Below are positions 7,302-9,620 of a DNA stretch of 9,620 bases, in pieces. The translations under genes and the position numbers were made by a program. Every line of letters starts with the position of its first letter. The stretch's first letter is position 1. The notes under the pieces are model-generated. The model saw nothing but the letters and a program-made list of their open reading frames with translations. It made no database searches and was not told the DNA's origin. Origin of the DNA: Pelomonas sp966111775 (lineage in GTDB: Bacteria; Pseudomonadota; Gammaproteobacteria; Burkholderiales; Burkholderiaceae_C); the NCBI GenBank assembly GCA_966111775.1, contig CBHWBD010000197.1, forward strand, positions 1 through 9,620, in the 5' to 3' direction.

Positions 7302-7775
7302 CTAACGGGGCCAGCATTCGGTGCTGGTGTCCCTGTCGGCCCCGCTGTTGCCGGGGTCGCCGGTCGCGGAGTACAGGGGCGTGGCACCGGTCAGCGTCAC
7401 GACCAGGGTCTTGCAGGTCACGTCGCGGGCCTGTTTGCCGGTACTGATGGGCGTCGCCGTTGCGACGTAGCCGATGCCGAAGCCCGGCACGGCGCCGACG
7501 CCGCTCAGCGTGACGTCATAGAGCGGAGTGATCTGGCTGATGTTCACACCCAGGGCAGCGACCGTCGACGCATAGGTGGAGTTGTTGCTGCGAAAACGCT
7601 CCTGGGCCTGCATGACGGCGGTCAAGGCCGAAATGGCATCCGCGCGCCGGGCGCGCTGCATGTGCGCGGTGTAGGCGGGATAGGCAATCGCGGCGAGGAT
7701 GCCGACGATGGCCAGCGCAACCATCAGCTCGATGAGGGTAAAGCCGTGGCGTCGCGGGCGTGTGCAGGTGCGCAT
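7302..7775 (-). CDS. pilE: PilE-like type IV pilin
   Basis: 157 residues. The leader RTCTRPRRHG (2-11) is cleaved at Gly11. The mature N-terminus FTLIELMVALAIVGILAAIA (12-31) is the canonical type IV pilin helix with Phe at +1 and Glu at +5, followed by YPAYTAHMQRARRADA. The C-terminal pair Cys120 and Cys154 could form the D-region disulfide. The ending GADRDTSTECWPR (145-157) is typical of the PilE-type minor pilins of Burkholderiales. The start is fixed: an in-frame TGA lies eight codons upstream and there is no other start between. It has no recognisable Shine-Dalgarno sequence. It sits between two FimT-like genes. It is probably a minor or accessory subunit rather than the main PilA pilin, which usually lies at another locus, but sequence alone does not settle that. 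Confidence 0.87.
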   Translation of the reverse strand: MRTCTRPRRHGFTLIELMVALAIVGILAAIAYPAYTAHMQRARRADAISALTAVMQAQERFRSNNSTYASTVAALGVNISQITPLYDVTLSGVGAVPGFGIGYVATATPISTGKQARDVTCKTLVVTLTGATPLYSATGDPGNSGADRDTSTECWPR

Positions 7776-7876
7776 GAGTCGATTTTGGGCAGCACTTCAC
7801 GGTGACTCGTTGTTACAAATGCCGTTCATCCGTCGAATTGCGCCGCTAGTCGGCATCCACCACGAATGAGGGAGCA
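7776..7876 (-). other. 101-base gap between the first FimT-like gene and pilE
   Basis: This is the largest space within the pilin set and is more AT-rich than the flanking genes, notably around 7790-7845. It could hold a second promoter for pilE and the genes after it. I looked for a sigma-54 site (GG-N10-GC) and a good sigma-70 pair and found no convincing match. No intrinsic terminator with a U-tract is visible. The first FimT-like gene may therefore be a separate unit, or may read through. Confidence 0.3.
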
Positions 7877-8428
7877 TCAGGCGCATTTCGCCATCGCGCT
7901 GACCTTGTTGGTGCCCACGTAGCAGCTGCGCACCCGCCCGGTGATGGCCACGACCTGGCGGATGGTCTGGCCGCCGCTGACGCTGAGTTCGATGCTGCCC
8001 GTCTGGGTGACCAGGCCCTGGCGATGCTGGAACTCCAGGGTCTCGGCATTGCTGCTCAGCCGCACCGGCTGGCTGGCGGGCAGCCACTCGGCCTTGATGA
8101 CATGGCTGCTCAGCTTCTTGCAGACCGGCTGGCCGCCGGCGCAATCGCAGTCGTCCTTGCCGCCGATATACATGACATAGCAGGCGTTGGCGCCTTTGCC
8201 GCTGACGCGGAAGTAGACCGAGTCGCTCAGGCGGGCCGCCTCGCTGCGCGCCAGGCGCAGGTCGTCGGCCAGGGCCTCGGCGCTGACGCGCAGCTTTTGC
8301 TGCTGGCGCAGCGTGCCCATGGCGGGCACGGCCTGGCCGGCGACGGCGGCGCAGATGCCGACGCCGACGCAGAGTTCGACAAGGGTGAACCCACGGCTTT
8401 GGCGGCGGGTGTTGGCGATGCGGTTCAT
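7877..8428 (-). CDS. fimT: FimT/GspH-family prepilin, first copy
   Basis: 183 residues. The ATG is preceded by AGGGA at suitable distance. The leader MNRIANTRRQSRG (1-13) ends at the prepilin peptidase site. The mature protein begins FTLVELCVGVGICAAVAGQ (14-32), with Glu at +5. The helix is unusual in holding two cysteines (20, 26) and many Gly/Ala in place of bulky residues. Residues 45-67 are the amphipathic stalk, LRVSAEALADDLRLARSEAA, common to GspH/FimT proteins. The globular domain has cysteines 83, 94, 96 and 103, then GRVRSC (164-169) and Cys182 near the end. GRxR is the motif linked to DNA binding by FimT. It is the first gene after nrdR, separated by a structured intergenic region, so it may head the pilin operon. 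It could equally be a pseudopilin for pilus priming with no DNA role. Confidence 0.83.
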   Translation of the reverse strand: MNRIANTRRQSRGFTLVELCVGVGICAAVAGQAVPAMGTLRQQQKLRVSAEALADDLRLARSEAARLSDSVYFRVSGKGANACYVMYIGGKDDCDCAGGQPVCKKLSSHVIKAEWLPASQPVRLSSNAETLEFQHRQGLVTQTGSIELSVSGGQTIRQVVAITGRVRSCYVGTNKVSAMAKCA

Positions 8429-8441
8429 GGCGATTCCCTGG

Positions 8442-8462
8442 GTTCGTTGCGAATGAACGAAC
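8442..8462 (-). promoter_or_regulatory. Inverted repeat upstream of the first FimT-like gene
   Basis: A perfect 7-bp inverted repeat, GTTCGTT - 7 bases - AACGAAC, ends 13 bases before the fimT ATG. The centre-to-centre spacing of the arms is 14 bases. It could be an operator for a dimeric regulator or a small mRNA hairpin just ahead of the ribosome site. A weak minus-10-like TAGAGT lies at its outer edge, without a matching minus-35 box. The repeat is directly seen; the function is inferred. Confidence 0.4.
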
Positions 8463-8510
8463 TCTAGAAACCACCGACCGTGACGTCTTTCCTCCTTTGG
8501 GCGGATCGAC

Positions 8511-8560
8511 GGGGGAGGGGCCGCGGCGGCGTCCCCCCAACATCCCCCGAAAGAGGGATG
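8511..8560 (-). terminator. Two terminator-like GC hairpins after nrdR
   Basis: The first (8541-8560) has arms CATCCC and GGGATG, one mismatch, then a C-G pair closing a four-base loop, reading GAAA on the plus strand and TTTC in the minus-strand RNA. It begins 13 bases after the nrdR stop. The second (8511-8537) pairs GGGGGA with TCCCCC around a GC-rich core holding the palindrome CCGCGG. Neither is followed by a run of U on the minus strand, so efficient intrinsic termination is doubtful. They may end most glyA-nrdR transcription, with help from Rho, or protect the 3' end of that message. Confidence 0.42.
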
Positions 8561-8573
8561 GGCTCAGCCGGGC

Positions 8574-9017
8574 TCAGATCTCGCGGATCAGCTGGCGGAA
8601 CTCGTCGACGTCCTCGAAGCTGCGGTAGACGGAGGCGAAGCGCACATAGGCGACCTTGTCGATGCGCTTGAGCTCGCGCATGACGAGTTCACCCAGGCGG
8701 GTGGACGCGATCTCGCGCGCACCGCTGGCGAGCAGCTTTTCCTCGATGCGATTGATGGCCGCATCGATCTGCTCGACGCTGACCGGCCGCTTGCGCAGGG
8801 CCAGTTGCATGGAGGCGCGCAGCTTGGAGGCGTCGAAATCGGCGCGCCGCCCGTCCTTCTTGACGACCGAGGGCAGGGCGATGTCCGGCCGCTCATAGGT
8901 CGTGAAGCGCTTGTCGCAGGACAGGCAGCGGCGCCGGCGCCGGACGACGTCGCCCTCGTCCGATTCCCGGGTCTCGGCGACCTGGGTCTCGGTGTGAGAG
9001 CAGAACGGGCAGCGCAT
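8574..9017 (-). CDS. nrdR: Transcriptional repressor NrdR
   Basis: 147 residues, the usual length. NrdR is an ATP/dATP-sensing repressor of ribonucleotide reductase genes and binds paired NrdR boxes in their promoters. The N-terminal zinc ribbon has Cys3 and Cys6 (MRCPFC) and Cys31 and Cys34 (CLSC), with the basic patch RRRRR (26-30) and KRFTTYERPD (36-45) completing the DNA-binding part. The ATP-cone domain (about 48-138) begins VVKKDGRRADFDASKLR (51-67) and ends DKVAYVRFASVYRSFEDVDE (120-139), all highly typical. The ATG lies 10 bases after the glyA stop, so the two are probably one operon. The ribosome site is weak (only TTAATTCCCC upstream), which suggests coupling to glyA. I saw no NrdR-box pair in this window. 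Confidence 0.97.
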   Translation of the reverse strand: MRCPFCSHTETQVAETRESDEGDVVRRRRRCLSCDKRFTTYERPDIALPSVVKKDGRRADFDASKLRASMQLALRKRPVSVEQIDAAINRIEEKLLASGAREIASTRLGELVMRELKRIDKVAYVRFASVYRSFEDVDEFRQLIREI

Positions 9018-9026
9018 TGCGGGGAA

Positions 9027-9620
9027 TTAACCGCGGTAGACCGGGAAGGCCGCCGTCAGCTTGGCGACCTTCTCGCGCACGGCAGCCAGGTTGGCCTCGT
9101 CATGCGGCTTGTCCAGCACGTCGGCGATCAGGTGGGCGGTCTGGCGGACCTCCTCTTCCTTGAAGCCGCGCGTCGTCATGGCCGGCGTGCCCAGCCGGAT
9201 GCCGCTGGTGACCATGGGCTTCTGCGGGTCGTTGGGGATGCCGTTCTTGTTGCAGGTCATGTGGGCGGCGCCCAGGATGGCCTCGGCTTCCTTGCCGGTC
9301 AGGTTCTTGGGGCGCAGGTCCACCAGCATGACATGGCTCTCGGTGCCGCCGGAGACGATGCGCAGGCCGCGCTCGATCAGCGTGTCGGCCAGCACCTTGG
9401 CATTCTTCACGACCTGCTGCTGGTAGGCCTTGAACTCGGGCGTCAGCGCTTCCTTGAAGGCCACGGCCTTGCCGGCGATGACGTGCATCAGCGGGCCGCC
9501 CTGGATGCCGGGGAAGATGGCCGAGTTGATCTTCTTGGCGATCGCCTCGTCGTTCATCAGGATGATGCCGCCGCGCGGGCCGCGCAGGCTCTTGTGCGTG
9601 GTGGACGTGACGACGTCGGC
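9027..9620 (-). CDS. glyA: Serine hydroxymethyltransferase, C-terminal portion (start beyond window)
   Basis: 197 residues are visible, about the last half of a protein normally near 415-420 residues. The frame is open to the right edge, so the internal Met at 9557 is not the start. The enzyme interconverts serine and glycine with tetrahydrofolate and supplies one-carbon units. The first visible residues include STTHKSLRGPRGG, which carries the PLP-binding lysine in the family motif (T)THK(T/S)LRGPRGG. Other SHMT signatures are FPGIQGGPLMHVIAGKAVAF, SGGTESHVMLVDLR and GIRLGTPAMTTRGF. The protein ends VYRG before TAA. nrdR follows 10 bases later, a widespread arrangement in beta- and gammaproteobacteria. 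Confidence 0.97.
   Translation of the reverse strand, partial: ADVVTSTTHKSLRGPRGGIILMNDEAIAKKINSAIFPGIQGGPLMHVIAGKAVAFKEALTPEFKAYQQQVVKNAKVLADTLIERGLRIVSGGTESHVMLVDLRPKNLTGKEAEAILGAAHMTCNKNGIPNDPQKPMVTSGIRLGTPAMTTRGFKEEEVRQTAHLIADVLDKPHDEANLAAVREKVAKLTAAFPVYRG

Noticed and set aside
7776..7876. Sigma-54 promoter ahead of pilE
   Set aside because: Pilin genes often use sigma-54, but no GG-N10-GC core with the flanking TTGGCAC/TTGC pattern was found in the gap.
7797..8543. 248-codon minus-strand frame overlapping the first FimT-like gene
   Set aside because: It is the other-frame shadow of FimT. Its product is a Pro/Arg/Gln repeat-like string, while the overlapping frame has a clean prepilin signature.

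Overview
The window looks like a chromosomal segment from a high-GC betaproteobacterium, most likely order Burkholderiales. The evidence is the very GC-rich third codon positions, the glyA-nrdR pair, the ribD / ribB / ribH / nusB cluster followed by a class I aminotransferase, and a Burkholderiales-style minor-pilin set. Genus cannot be fixed by eye. Every gene I can support lies on the minus strand, so transcription runs from high to low coordinates. The many long plus-strand open frames are high-GC shadows.

In transcription order: (1) 9620-9027, the C-terminal half of glyA (serine hydroxymethyltransferase, cut by the window edge), then nrdR 10 bases later. (2) 8573-8429, an intergenic region with two terminator-like GC hairpins, an isolated strong Shine-Dalgarno-like sequence and a 7-bp inverted repeat just before the next gene. 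(3) 8428-3352, six prepilin-like genes: a FimT/GspH protein, a PilE-like pilin, a second FimT/GspH protein, PilW, PilX and a long PilV-like protein. From pilE onward the genes abut or overlap, so they look translationally coupled. (4) 3331-663, riboflavin biosynthesis: ribD, a RibBX-type ribB whose GTP cyclohydrolase II-like half has lost its zinc cysteines, and ribH. (5) 666-178 nusB, and 167-1 the start of a PLP-dependent aminotransferase.

RibD performs the deaminase and reductase steps. RibB makes the four-carbon unit. RibH condenses that unit with the RibD-derived pyrimidine (after dephosphorylation) to lumazine. A functional GTP cyclohydrolase II and a riboflavin synthase must be encoded elsewhere, since neither is visible here. 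The pilins are probably minor subunits that prime or cap a type IV pilus. Two of them carry a C-terminal GRVR motif of the kind linked to DNA binding by FimT in natural transformation. The rest of the pilus machine, including PilY1, is not in the window.

I do not see an obviously new system. The most distinctive points are the pilin operon placed between nrdR and ribD (neighbours in E. coli), the two FimT paralogues with matching cysteine and GRVR patterns, the oversized PilX and PilV proteins without a PilY1, the missing riboflavin synthase gene, and several small inverted repeats at gene junctions.
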